Origin: Polynucleobacter corsicus
GTDB taxonomy: Bacteria; Pseudomonadota; Gammaproteobacteria; Burkholderiales; Burkholderiaceae
DNA length: 64,000 bases
Assembly (NCBI RefSeq): GCF_018688255.1
Contig: NZ_CP061314.1
Span: 62,001-126,000 of the forward strand
Reading direction: 5' to 3'
The notes under the pieces: generated by a model
Seen by the model: only the letters and a program-made list of their open reading frames with translations
Databases searched by the model: none
Told to the model about the DNA's origin: nothing
Made by a program: the position numbers and the translations under genes
Shown here: positions 37,045 through 45,349 of the stretch, piece after piece
Numbering within the stretch: position 1 is the first letter of the stretch
Layout: each line of letters begins with the position of its first letter

Positions 37045-38112
37045 CTAGCCCAGAATTTCCTTCAGGGCACCAATCAATTCATTCGTTTGATCATCGGTAC
37101 CGATAGTAATACGCAGAAATTCTTCAATCCTTGGTGACTTGAAGTGACGCACAATCATTCCACGATCGCGTAAGGATTGATACAGCTTTGCGCCAGCATG
37201 ATTCGGATGGCGCGTAAAAATAAAGTTGGCTGTTGATGGCAAAGTATCAAAGCCTAGTGAGGCCAGTTCAGTTACTAAGCGTTCACGAGTTTGAATCACT
37301 TTTTTACTCGTTGATTCCAAATGGGCTTGATCTTCTATTGCAGCAATTGCTCCCGCCTGAGCCAAGCGGCCTAGCGGGTAAGAGTTAAAACTATTTTTTA
37401 CACGCTCAAGACCTTCAATGAGGGCTGGGTGTCCCACTGCAAATCCAACGCGAAGTCCTGCTAGGGCGCGTGACTTGGATAGGGTGTGAACAACCAATAA
37501 ATTCTCTGGGCAAGCGCTTCCACGAAGCAGTGGAATACAAGACTCAGTACCGTAATCCACATAGGCCTCATCGATCACCACTACTGAATCTGTGTTTCTA
37601 CGCAGAAGAGCCTCAATCTCAGATCTAGGAATAGCTCGCCCAGTTGGGGCATTGGGATTGGGGAAAATAATTCCGCCATTAGGGGTTTTGAGGTCCTGAG
37701 TTTGAATCTCAAAATCAGAGCCCAGGGGCACCGTTTGATAGTCAATCCCAAATAATTTGCAATAGACTGGGTAAAAGCTATAGGTGATATCCGGAAACTG
37801 AATAGGTTTAGCTTGCTTAAGGAGGCCTAAAAAGACGTGAGCCAAAACCTCATCAGAGCCATTTCCTAAAAACACCTGTTTCGGGTCTAAGCCATGCAGA
37901 TCGGCAATGGCCTTTTTTAGTGCCGCTCCTTCAGGGTCTGGATAGAGCCTTAAATCATCGGTATTTTGCTCATTTATGGCGGCTAGAGCCTTAGGCGATG
38001 GGCCATAAGGACTCTCATTCGTATTGAGTTTTACCAGCCGCTCCATTTGCGGTTGCTCCCCAGGGGTATAGGGGGTCAGGGTCTGAACAACGGGGCTCCA
38101 AAAACGGCTCAT
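37045..38112 (-). CDS. hisC: Histidinol-phosphate aminotransferase
   Basis: 355 residues of the class I/II PLP aminotransferases. LNTNESPYGPSP marks the N-terminus, FPNPNAPTGRAIP and DEAYVDYG the cofactor region, and the PLP lysine lies in HTLSKSRALAGLRVGF (about residue 213). It makes histidinol phosphate. Unusually it is on the minus strand inside an otherwise plus-strand his cluster, convergent with hisD and divergent from hisB. Confidence 0.95.
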   Translation of the reverse strand: MSRFWSPVVQTLTPYTPGEQPQMERLVKLNTNESPYGPSPKALAAINEQNTDDLRLYPDPEGAALKKAIADLHGLDPKQVFLGNGSDEVLAHVFLGLLKQAKPIQFPDITYSFYPVYCKLFGIDYQTVPLGSDFEIQTQDLKTPNGGIIFPNPNAPTGRAIPRSEIEALLRRNTDSVVVIDEAYVDYGTESCIPLLRGSACPENLLVVHTLSKSRALAGLRVGFAVGHPALIEGLERVKNSFNSYPLGRLAQAGAIAAIEDQAHLESTSKKVIQTRERLVTELASLGFDTLPSTANFIFTRHPNHAGAKLYQSLRDRGMIVRHFKSPRIEEFLRITIGTDDQTNELIGALKEILG

Positions 38113-38238
38113 GAGGGACTCTAGTCAAAAATCAGCAAAAGTGAATAAACGTTAGCAATCAAAATCAGCATTTATATCTGTATTAGGAATGATATTATGA
38201 GGCTTCAATCAACACTTCGCCTCGCGGCGCACTGAAGC

Positions 38239-38826
38239 ATGCGGCAAGCCGACGTTACCCGAAACACTTCGGAAACCAAAATTCAAATTGCCATCAATTT
38301 AGATGGCACAGGTAAAGCCGAGCTAGCCTCTGGCGTACCCTTCCTGAACCACATGTTGGATCAAATTGCCCGTCACGGCATGATCGACCTGAAAGTAGTG
38401 GCAAATGGAGATACCCATATTGATGATCACCACACCGTTGAGGATGTGGGCATTACTTTGGGTCAAGCATTTGCTAAGGCGGTTGGCGATAAAGCAGGCA
38501 TTACTCGCTATGGCCACTCTTACGTTCCTTTGGATGAAACCCTGTCGCGCGTAGTGATCGACTTTTCTGGACGTCCAGGGCTGGAGTTCAACGTGCCATT
38601 TACCCGTGCACGCGTGGGTGACTTTGACGTGGATCTCAGCATCGAGTTCTTCCGTGGTTTTGTAAACCATGCCGGAGTGACTCTGCACATCGATAATTTA
38701 CGTGGCATTAATGCCCATCACCAGATTGAGACTGTTTTCAAGGCCTTTGGTCGTGCGTTGCGCATGGCTTTAGAGTTGGATCCACGTGCCTCTGGTGTTG
38801 TTCCTTCGACTAAGGGCAGCCTCTAA
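38239..38826 (+). CDS. hisB: Imidazoleglycerol-phosphate dehydratase
   Basis: 195 residues, the monofunctional form without a histidinol-phosphatase domain. The manganese-binding motifs DIDDHHTVED and GVTLHIDNLRGINAHHQIE are present. It starts a new plus-strand transcript after the reversed hisC. The leader just before the ATG can fold through GCTTCA (about 38202) with TGAAGC (about 38233). Confidence 0.96.
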   Translation: MRQADVTRNTSETKIQIAINLDGTGKAELASGVPFLNHMLDQIARHGMIDLKVVANGDTHIDDHHTVEDVGITLGQAFAKAVGDKAGITRYGHSYVPLDETLSRVVIDFSGRPGLEFNVPFTRARVGDFDVDLSIEFFRGFVNHAGVTLHIDNLRGINAHHQIETVFKAFGRALRMALELDPRASGVVPSTKGSL

Positions 38827-38888
38827 TCTAGAAAATTTCTAGCATTGAGTAGCAGACTGTCAAAAAACCACAGAACATAGGCTAATAA

Positions 38889-39551
38889 GTGGCGCAAACC
38901 ATTGCGATCGTTAATTACGGAATGGGTAACCTGCGTTCCGTCTATCAGGCCTTTCATCATGTGGCACCAGATGCCAATGTTGTGATCGCGCATACCCCCG
39001 AAGAAATTATCTCCGCAGAGCGGGTGGTACTTCCAGGACAGGGGGCTATGCCTGATTGCATGAAGCACCTACAAGAGTCGGGTTTATTGGAGGCCTTGCT
39101 TGATGCCGCAAAAAATAAGCCTTTATTAGGTGTTTGCGTGGGTGAGCAGATGCTGTTTGATCAAAGTGCTGAAGTGAGAGCCAATACCAATTCAACTTGG
39201 ACCCCTTGCTTGGGATTGATTCCGGGCGAAGTGCGACGTTTTGAGTTGACTGGAAAATTACAGCCAGATGGTTCTGCTTACAAGGTTCCCCATATGGGCT
39301 GGAATCAGGTTCGTCAGGATCGCCAGCACCCACTGTGGAATGGCATTCCAGATTTGACGAGCTTCTATTTTGTGCATAGTTACTATGTTGTGCCGCAGCG
39401 CAAGGAAGATATTGCAGGCTCAACTGAATATGGTGATTGGTTTACTTCTACCGTTGCAAGGGATAATATTTTTGCAACGCAATTTCATCCAGAAAAAAGC
39501 GCAGAATACGGATTAAAGCTCTACAAAAATTTTGTTTCCTGGCAACCTTAA
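38889..39551 (+). CDS. hisH: Imidazole glycerol phosphate synthase, glutaminase subunit
   Basis: 220 residues with a GTG start giving MAQTIAIVNYGMGNLRSV, the family N-terminus. The class I glutaminase nucleophile lies in GVCVGEQMLFD (LGVCVG) and the catalytic histidine and glutamate in ATQFHPEKS. It supplies ammonia to HisF. It is followed 20 nt later by hisA. Confidence 0.96.
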   Translation: MAQTIAIVNYGMGNLRSVYQAFHHVAPDANVVIAHTPEEIISAERVVLPGQGAMPDCMKHLQESGLLEALLDAAKNKPLLGVCVGEQMLFDQSAEVRANTNSTWTPCLGLIPGEVRRFELTGKLQPDGSAYKVPHMGWNQVRQDRQHPLWNGIPDLTSFYFVHSYYVVPQRKEDIAGSTEYGDWFTSTVARDNIFATQFHPEKSAEYGLKLYKNFVSWQP

Positions 39552-39571
39552 TACTTTTCTAACGTACCACT

Positions 39572-40333
39572 ATGCTGCTCATTCCCGCGATTGACTTAAA
39601 AGATGGTCACTGTGTTCGACTCGAACAAGGTGACATGGATAAAGCCACTGTTTTTTCTGAAGACCCAGGCGCAATGGCTGCACATTGGATTAGCAAGGGT
39701 GCACGTCGTTTACATCTGGTTGATTTAAATGGTGCGTTTGCTGGAAAACTCAAAAATGAATCTGCTATCAAATCTATTTTGAAAGCAGTCGGTGATGAGA
39801 TTCCGGTTCAGCTAGGTGGCGGTATTCGTGATCTAGAGACTATTGAACGTTTATTGGATGATGGTATTAGTACGGTAATTATTGGTACGGCGGCCGTGAA
39901 GAGTCCCGGCTTTGTACAAGATGCTTGCACTGCTTTTCCTGGCCACATCATGGTGGGCTTAGATGCCCGTGATGGCAAAGTCGCCACAGATGGTTGGAGC
40001 AAGATTACGGGTCATGAAGTCATCGACCTTGCTAAGAAATTTGAAGATTACGGCGTTGAAGCCATCATCTATACCGACATTGGTCGTGATGGCATGATGA
40101 AAGGCATCAACATGGATGCCACGATTAAATTAGCGCAAGCGATTCGGATTCCGGTAATTGCTAGCGGCGGCTTATCTAATAACCAAGATATTGAAGCCTT
40201 GTGTGAAGCTGAAGCTGAAGGCGTGATGGGTGTTATCGCTGGGCGCTCAATTTACGCTGGTGATTTAGATTTAACTGCGGCGCAAAAATATGCCGACGAG
40301 TTAACGCTCAAGTTTGCTAAGAAAATTATCTAA
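39572..40333 (+). CDS. hisA: ProFAR isomerase (phosphoribosylformimino-AICAR isomerase)
   Basis: 253 residues forming a (beta/alpha)8 barrel. PAIDLKDGHCVRLEQGD at the N-terminus and YTDIGRDGMMKGIN hold the catalytic aspartates. GGLSNNQDIEAL and GVIAGRSIYAG are the phosphate-binding loops. It isomerises ProFAR in the histidine pathway. It is followed by hisF after 11 nt. Confidence 0.97.
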   Translation: MLLIPAIDLKDGHCVRLEQGDMDKATVFSEDPGAMAAHWISKGARRLHLVDLNGAFAGKLKNESAIKSILKAVGDEIPVQLGGGIRDLETIERLLDDGISTVIIGTAAVKSPGFVQDACTAFPGHIMVGLDARDGKVATDGWSKITGHEVIDLAKKFEDYGVEAIIYTDIGRDGMMKGINMDATIKLAQAIRIPVIASGGLSNNQDIEALCEAEAEGVMGVIAGRSIYAGDLDLTAAQKYADELTLKFAKKII

Positions 40334-40344
40334 AGTGCTCACCA

Positions 40345-41103
40345 GTGCTAGCTAAAAGAATTATTCCCTGTCTTGATGTCACGGCAGGGCGCGTTGTTAA
40401 AGGCGTGAACTTTGTGGGTCTGCGTGATGCGGGTGATCCGGTAGAGATTGCTAAGCGCTACAACACACAAGGCGCCGATGAACTTACCTTCTTAGACATT
40501 ACTGCTACCTCTGATGGCCGTGACCTTATATTGCACATCATTGAAGATGTAGCATCGCAAGTATTTATTCCTCTGACTGTTGGTGGTGGTGTACGTGCAG
40601 TAGCAGATGTACGACGCTTGCTCAATGCGGGTGCTGATAAGGTCAGCATGAACTCTTCTGCAGTGGCAAATCCAGATTTAGTTTCGGATGCGGCAGCTTA
40701 CTATGGCTCTCAGTGCATTGTTGTTGCGATTGATGCCAAGAAGACTGAGGCGGGTAATTGGGAAGTATTTACTCATGGTGGCAGAACGGCAACTGGTATG
40801 GATGTAGTGACCTGGGCAACTGAAGTTGCTAAGCGTGGCGCTGGAGAAATTTTGCTCACCAGCATGAATCGCGATGGCAGTAAAGATGGTTTTGATCTGG
40901 AGCTTACTGCAGCAGTGAGCGATGCAGTAAGTGTCCCGGTGATTGCTTCTGGTGGTGTGGGCAATCTGCAGCATTTAGTCGATGGCATTACCAAAGGCCA
41001 TGCAGATGCTGTCCTTGCGGCTAGTATTTTTCACTATGGTGAATACACAGTTGGTCAGGCAAAAGAATATATGGCAAGTCAGGGTGTTGCGGTAAGGCTC
41101 TGA
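40345..41103 (+). CDS. hisF: Imidazole glycerol phosphate synthase, cyclase subunit
   Basis: 252 residues with a GTG start (MLAKRIIPCLDVTAGRVVKG). The catalytic aspartates are in CLDV and LLTSMNRDGSKDGFD. It is a (beta/alpha)8 barrel that uses ammonia from HisH. After it the his operon is broken by the toxin-antitoxin island. A small GGGTT-GCT-AACCC hairpin lies 5 nt after the stop (41109-41121). Confidence 0.97.
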   Translation: MLAKRIIPCLDVTAGRVVKGVNFVGLRDAGDPVEIAKRYNTQGADELTFLDITATSDGRDLILHIIEDVASQVFIPLTVGGGVRAVADVRRLLNAGADKVSMNSSAVANPDLVSDAAAYYGSQCIVVAIDAKKTEAGNWEVFTHGGRTATGMDVVTWATEVAKRGAGEILLTSMNRDGSKDGFDLELTAAVSDAVSVPVIASGGVGNLQHLVDGITKGHADAVLAASIFHYGEYTVGQAKEYMASQGVAVRL

Positions 41104-41134
41104 TTGTTGGGTTGCTAACCCCTATTATTTAAAT

Positions 41135-41180
41135 AACGAATATATTATAATAAGTGTTTTTTATCTAACTTATACGTTAT
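41135..41180 (+). promoter_or_regulatory. Candidate hipBA operator (inverted repeat)
   Basis: ATAACGAATA at about 41134-41143 and TATACGTTAT at 41171-41180 form a 9-of-10 inverted repeat in a very AT-rich spacer. They flank the hipB promoter, a layout expected for HipB autoregulation (E. coli HipB binds inverted repeats upstream of its own gene). The link is inference. Confidence 0.4.
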
Positions 41181-41185
41181 ATAAT
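41180..41185 (+). promoter_or_regulatory. -10 box of hipBA (possible leaderless start)
   Basis: A perfect TATAAT 7 nt before the hipB ATG at 41193, with no Shine-Dalgarno sequence. A second TATAAT at 41146-41151 gives an alternative promoter with a leader of about 35 nt. No clear -35 box for either. Confidence 0.45.
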
Positions 41186-41192
41186 ATTAAAA

Positions 41193-41519
41193 ATGAAGCC
41201 TAAAACAATACCACCCAGAATGGCGCGTTCCCTAGTAAAGCTTGGCGAAGACATTGATATTGCTAGGAAAAAGCGGCAATTAACTATGGCAGCCTTGTGT
41301 GAGCGAGCGGGTATCTCAATTCCGCTATATCACCGGCTAGTTGCTGGCTCACCAGGGACTTCAGTGGGTGCTTATGCGATGGTTTTTTTTGCTTTGGGCT
41401 TAGGCACTCCTTTTGATGAGCTTTGTGATGTCAGTAAGGACGACACAGGTCTTTTGTTGGATGAGCAACGTTTACCGAAGCGGATTCGTAGTTCCCGCAA
41501 TCAAACGGGAGCCCTATGA
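41193..41519 (+). CDS. HipB-like antitoxin / XRE-family repressor
   Basis: 108 residues. A helix-turn-helix of the lambda-repressor type spans about residues 17-70 (DIARKKRQLTMAALCERAGI, then SIPLYHRLVAGSPGTSVGAY). A basic tail follows. The stop overlaps the hipA start (ATGA at 41516-41519). HipB antitoxins neutralise HipA and repress the operon. Assignment rests on the HTH and the HipA partner. Confidence 0.85.
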   Translation: MKPKTIPPRMARSLVKLGEDIDIARKKRQLTMAALCERAGISIPLYHRLVAGSPGTSVGAYAMVFFALGLGTPFDELCDVSKDDTGLLLDEQRLPKRIRSSRNQTGAL

Positions 41520-42763
41520 AAAAAAGCATCTCTGTTTTTTTAGGAGACGTTCCTACTGAGGTGGGAGTCCTAAGCTATGAGATCAGGGGGGCGAGGCGCT
41601 CCACCTCTTTTTGTTACTCACAAGACTGGTTACAGAATCCAAAACATTTTCCTCTGTCGCCAGACTTACCACTTGTGCCTGGACATCAGTTTCATCCCAA
41701 TAAAGACCACAATCAATCGGCTTTTTTCACTTGCTTTGCAGATGCCGAGCCAGACGGGTGGGGTCAAATGGTTATCAAGCGAGATTATGCAAGGCAAAGA
41801 AAAAAGCTTGATAGCGATCTGACCGCAATGGGCTTACTAGATGACTTTGACTACCTTCTGTGGATAAACGACTACAGCCGGCTTGGAGCCATTCGTTTTC
41901 GTGATGAGCGAGGGGCATTTCTTCGGCCCGATGACGGGGAGGGGCAGACCCCACTATTAATTGATTTACCCAATTTATTATCCGCATCAAAAGCAGTGGA
42001 GCAGAATAAGGAAACTGCCAGAGATCTCGAATATCTTCGTGGGAATGGCACATCCCTTGGCGGTTTAAGGCCTAAATGCAGCATTATTGATGAGGATGGA
42101 TCACTAGCTATTGGAAAATTTCCCAGCATCAGTGATACGCGATCAATTGTTCATGGAGAGGTATTGGCGCTCACACTAGCAAAGTCTGCTGGCATAAACG
42201 CTGCAAGTGCTCGTGTCATTGAAACTAAGTCGGTGCCGGTAGCCTTAATTAATAGGTTTGATCGATGCAATGGGCAAAGATTAATGTATTTATCTGCAAG
42301 ATCCTTAATGCAAGCTAGACCAAACCAGCAATACACCTACGTAGATATTGCAAATTCTATTCGAGAAAATGGAAGTCAAGTAAGCAATGACCTAGAGGAG
42401 TTGTGGCGTAGGATGGTCTTTAATATTCTCATTAATAACGTAGATGACCATCTTAATAACCATGGCTTTTTACACCAAGCTAATAATCAATGGCGACTAG
42501 CTCCAGCATTTGATCTGAATCCATTTCCCGATAAGCAGCGCCTCCTTAAAACTTGGATATCTGAAGAGTCTGGTGATAATTCTTCAATTGCCGATGCTGT
42601 TGCATCGGCTGCCCTTTTTGAGTTGTCAGAAAAAACAAGTAGCAAAATCCTCCAAGAAGTTAAGGGGGCCGTTTTAGGTTGGAAAAAAATTGCCAATCAG
42701 ATTGGTATGAGCTCCCAAGATATTCAAAATTATGAACCAGCTTTTGAACATCCGGAGTACTAG
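41516..42763 (+). CDS. HipA-family serine/threonine kinase toxin
   Basis: 415 residues. The N-terminal HipA couple domain (about 1-100) is followed by a kinase domain with a glycine-rich GTSLGGLRPK loop (178-187), the ATP lysine K201, the catalytic N-V-D310-D-H-L-N-N315 and the metal aspartate D333 in APAFDLNP. All key residues are present, so it should be active. E. coli HipA phosphorylates glutamyl-tRNA synthetase and causes persistence. The target of this protein is unknown. The serine in GTSLGG may be an autophosphorylation site. Confidence 0.88.
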   Translation: MKKSISVFLGDVPTEVGVLSYEIRGARRSTSFCYSQDWLQNPKHFPLSPDLPLVPGHQFHPNKDHNQSAFFTCFADAEPDGWGQMVIKRDYARQRKKLDSDLTAMGLLDDFDYLLWINDYSRLGAIRFRDERGAFLRPDDGEGQTPLLIDLPNLLSASKAVEQNKETARDLEYLRGNGTSLGGLRPKCSIIDEDGSLAIGKFPSISDTRSIVHGEVLALTLAKSAGINAASARVIETKSVPVALINRFDRCNGQRLMYLSARSLMQARPNQQYTYVDIANSIRENGSQVSNDLEELWRRMVFNILINNVDDHLNNHGFLHQANNQWRLAPAFDLNPFPDKQRLLKTWISEESGDNSSIADAVASAALFELSEKTSSKILQEVKGAVLGWKKIANQIGMSSQDIQNYEPAFEHPEY

Positions 42764-42902
42764 CTTTATTATTGGCAATTCTGTCGCAGGTCAGTAATTT
42801 TTGTAGGATCAAAAAAGATTGGGCAATCCAACCTAAGTCCAAAGAATCAAGCTGTTCTTGATCTTTTAATAAGGTCTTACGAAGTTATTAGAAGTTTTTC
42901 TT

Positions 42903-42937
42903 ATAAACTAATTTAATAAACCAGTAAGGTAGTTTAT
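42903..42937 (+). promoter_or_regulatory. Candidate operator/promoter of the Phd-like gene
   Basis: A perfect 8-bp inverted repeat, ATAAACTA (42903-42910) and TAGTTTAT (42930-42937), overlaps a TATAAA box (42902-42907) at one end and the start codon at the other. Phd/YefM antitoxins repress their own promoters by binding palindromes, so an autoregulatory role is plausible but unproven. Confidence 0.45.
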
Positions 42938-43193
42938 GAAGTCAGCTCCTATTAGCATTGATGTTTTCGAAGTAAAAGTCCGTCTAGCAGAACTGTTCAG
43001 AAAAGTAAGTGATGGCCAGGTAGTTCGGATTACGCGACGTGGTAAACCAATTGCAGATTTGGCGCCAATTACAAACGATAAAGTGGAGTCAATAGCTATA
43101 GCCGCTAAAAAAATGCTGACGCTGATGAAAGGTGCGTCAGCACAGACTGAGATTGACATCAGGCCCCTCATTAATGCTGGTAGAGATACCTGA
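42936..43193 (+). CDS. Phd/YefM-family antitoxin without a partner toxin
   Basis: 85 residues. The N-terminal DNA-binding fold is typical (SIDVFEVKVRLAELFRKVSD, then VVRITRRGKPIADLAPI). The C-terminal part (about 50-85), which would wrap a toxin, is present. No toxin gene follows: only 125 nt remain before hisI and the longest frame there is about 28 codons. It lies in the island between hisF and hisI, after hipBA. An AAGGT site precedes the ATG. Confidence 0.85.
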   Translation: MKSAPISIDVFEVKVRLAELFRKVSDGQVVRITRRGKPIADLAPITNDKVESIAIAAKKMLTLMKGASAQTEIDIRPLINAGRDT

Positions 43194-43318
43194 ATTTTTG
43201 ATTTTTACAGGGCGGGCAACCAGATTGCACACTATATCTAGTAGCTTGAGAGAATAGCGAAGATTTATCAGCATAAATTACGGGCTAAAAGGCCATTATT
43301 TCTGTCAAAATGAGGCAA

Positions 43319-43786
43319 ATGTCAGATAAAACAATGAATTCAAATACAAATCCAGAAGACGCAGCCCTATTGGACGCTGTAACTTGGAATGAGCAGGGAT
43401 TGGTTCCAGTGATCACCCAAGAGGCCGTCAGCAAAGATGTTTTGATGATGGCCTGGATGAACCGTGATGCACTTTTGGAAACCTTGCGTCTAGGCGAAGC
43501 CGTATATTGGACTCGCTCACGTCAAAAGCTCTGGCATAAGGGTGAAGAATCTGGTCACACCCAAAAAGTGAAGGAAATTCGCCTCGATTGCGATGGGGAT
43601 ACGATCCTCTTATTAGTTGAGCAAAAAGATCGTATCGCATGCCATACAGGCGCTCATAGTTGCTTTTTTAGAGTAATGAATAAGCCTAAACTGACTTGGG
43701 ATGACTTTTTTGAGGCGACTAAGGATTTAAAGCCAGAGGATTTAGAAGATTTTCTAAGTCCAAAAGATCGTTATCCGGGCGCATAA
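43319..43786 (+). CDS. hisI: Phosphoribosyl-AMP cyclohydrolase
   Basis: 155 residues from the ATG at 43319 (GAGG just upstream). ATGs at 43310 and 43334 are in frame and cannot be excluded. The monofunctional HisI signatures WMNRDALLET, YWTRSRQKLWHKGEESGHTQ and the zinc cysteines in LDCDGDT and CHTGAHSCFF are present. It opens the adenine ring in histidine synthesis. It is now separated from hisF by about 2.2 kb of toxin-antitoxin DNA. Confidence 0.93.
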   Translation: MSDKTMNSNTNPEDAALLDAVTWNEQGLVPVITQEAVSKDVLMMAWMNRDALLETLRLGEAVYWTRSRQKLWHKGEESGHTQKVKEIRLDCDGDTILLLVEQKDRIACHTGAHSCFFRVMNKPKLTWDDFFEATKDLKPEDLEDFLSPKDRYPGA

Positions 43787-43806
43787 AAAATGAAGTTGAC
43801 TATTAA

Positions 43807-44187
43807 ATGAATATTTCAAAAGTAGATTTAGCATACCTGGCTGACATAGTAGACGAGCGACGTGATGGATTTAAAGCCGGCCAGGTTGATCCCAAGACTT
43901 CTTATACTGCCTTACTCTTTTCGAAGGGTGATGATGGGATTTTGAAGAAAATTGGTGAAGAGGCCACTGAAGCGGTGATGGCGGCTAAGGATGCGCGTAA
44001 CTCCAATCTAGCCCCAGAGCAGCAAAAGCTTTTAGTGGGCGAGATGGCAGATCTTTGGTTCCATTGCTTAATTGCTTTGTCTCAATTTGGCTTGCGTCCA
44101 GAAGATGTGATTGCTGAGTTACAGCATCGTCTGGGCACCTCAGGCATTGAAGAAAAGGCTGCCAGAAAAGCGGCTAATCAGGAGTAA
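43807..44187 (+). CDS. hisE: Phosphoribosyl-ATP pyrophosphatase
   Basis: 126 residues. All-alpha MazG-like fold with the metal-binding GEEATEAVMAAKDA and EMADLWFHCLIAL helices. It removes pyrophosphate from phosphoribosyl-ATP, the step before HisI. Separate hisI and hisE genes are usual in Burkholderiales. It is followed 3 nt later by hinT. Confidence 0.96.
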   Translation: MNISKVDLAYLADIVDERRDGFKAGQVDPKTSYTALLFSKGDDGILKKIGEEATEAVMAAKDARNSNLAPEQQKLLVGEMADLWFHCLIALSQFGLRPEDVIAELQHRLGTSGIEEKAARKAANQE

Positions 44188-44190
44188 TGG

Positions 44191-44547
44191 ATGTCTCATG
44201 ACCCAAATTGCCTATTTTGTAAGATTTCCCAGGGATTAATCCCATCTCAGAAGGTTTATGAGGATGAGGAGATTTACGCCTTTAAGGATATCAACCCAGC
44301 TGCCCCCATCCATTTTTTGATGATTCCTAAAAAACATCTACCCATGTTGGAGTCAGCAGAAGTGATTGATGCGCCATTGCTAGGTAGAATGATGGAATTA
44401 GCACCGCGTCTCGCCAAAGAGCAAGGTTGCCGTCCTGGAAAAGATGGTGGCTTTAGATTGGTGGTGAACAATGGTGCAGATGGTGGGCAAGAGGTTTATC
44501 ACTTGCATTTGCATGTGATGGGCGGTCCGCGCCCCTGGAAAAAATAG
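44191..44547 (+). CDS. hinT: HIT-family purine nucleoside phosphoramidase (HinT)
   Basis: 118 residues. The histidine triad HLHLHVMGG is near the C-terminus, and FCKISQGLIPSQKVYED with FKDINPAAPIHFLMIPKKH is typical of the HinT branch. It hydrolyses AMP-lysine and similar phosphoramidates. AGGAG lies 8 nt before the ATG. It bridges hisE and tatA, a common order in this family. Confidence 0.95.
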   Translation: MSHDPNCLFCKISQGLIPSQKVYEDEEIYAFKDINPAAPIHFLMIPKKHLPMLESAEVIDAPLLGRMMELAPRLAKEQGCRPGKDGGFRLVVNNGADGGQEVYHLHLHVMGGPRPWKK

Positions 44548-44563
44548 TCCGAGGAGATTAAAA

Positions 44564-44806
44564 ATGGGTTCATTTAGCATTTGGCATTGGTTAATTGTGT
44601 TGGTAATCGTGATGTTGGTATTCGGTACCAAAAAATTGCGCAATATCGGCGCTGATTTAGGTGGTGCTGTTAAAGGCTTTAAAGACGGCATGAAGACCTC
44701 TGAAAGTACTGATGAGTCGCAAGACAAAACCAAGGAACAGATTCAGAGTGCATCGGCATCTGCAGAAAAAACTGTGGATGTTCATGCTAAAGATATCAAT
44801 AAGTAA
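44564..44806 (+). CDS. tatA: Sec-independent translocase protein TatA
   Basis: 80 residues. One N-terminal membrane helix (FSIWHWLIVLVIVMLVFGTK), the conserved FGTKKLRNIGADLGGAVKGFK amphipathic helix, and a charged tail. TatA oligomers form the pore for folded proteins with twin-arginine signals. The Rieske protein at 52.9 kb is a likely substrate. AGGAG lies 14 nt upstream. Confidence 0.95.
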   Translation: MGSFSIWHWLIVLVIVMLVFGTKKLRNIGADLGGAVKGFKDGMKTSESTDESQDKTKEQIQSASASAEKTVDVHAKDINK

Positions 44807-44834
44807 TTGTTGATGGAAATAATGCGCACCCGCA

Positions 44835-45311
44835 ATGATTGATCTTGGAGTTTCAAAGCTTGCACTTATTGCAGTAGTTGCATTGGTGGTGGTTGGTCCC
44901 GAGCGTCTACCAAAGGTTGCTCGCATGGCGGGAAATTTATTTGGTCGTGCGCAACGCTATATGGCGGACGTAAAGTCAGAAGTCAGTCGCCAGATGGAAG
45001 TGGAAGAGTTCAAAAAGTTGCGTGAAGAGAGTACTTCAGTTTTAAAAGAGGTGGAAAGCAGTCTTCAGTCCACTGTCAACGAAGCAAACGCTAATCTCAG
45101 CGACCAAGCTGATATCTTTGAAAATAATTTCACTAGAGCCCCGCTAGACGCAAAAGAAGTATTACGTAAATCGATGCGTCAGGGGCGTCAAAGTTGGGGT
45201 GTCAGACGTGCAGCTAGACCAGTTTGGTTTAAGCGCTCTACTGGTATGCGTACACGAGTTCAATCTGGTGCCGCTCGTATGAAGCGCTTTCACCATAGTG
45301 CTAACAAGTAA
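44835..45311 (+). CDS. tatB: Sec-independent translocase protein TatB
   Basis: 158 residues. The N-terminal MIDLGVSKLALIAVVALVVV helix and GPERLPKVARMAGNLFGRAQ segment define TatB, followed by a long charged helix and a basic C-terminus. TatB forms the signal-recognition complex with TatC. It lies between tatA and tatC. Confidence 0.95.
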   Translation: MIDLGVSKLALIAVVALVVVGPERLPKVARMAGNLFGRAQRYMADVKSEVSRQMEVEEFKKLREESTSVLKEVESSLQSTVNEANANLSDQADIFENNFTRAPLDAKEVLRKSMRQGRQSWGVRRAARPVWFKRSTGMRTRVQSGAARMKRFHHSANK

Positions 45312-45349
45312 TAAAAGAATAAAAATTACAATAATAAAAATATCCACGC

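Noticed and set aside
41109..41121. Terminator after hisF
   Set aside because: The stem is only 5 bp with a three-base loop and no T-run. It is mentioned under hisF instead.
43174..43257. Possible 28-codon toxin remnant after the Phd-like gene
   Set aside because: The translation shows no PIN, RelE or Doc feature. It is most likely chance.
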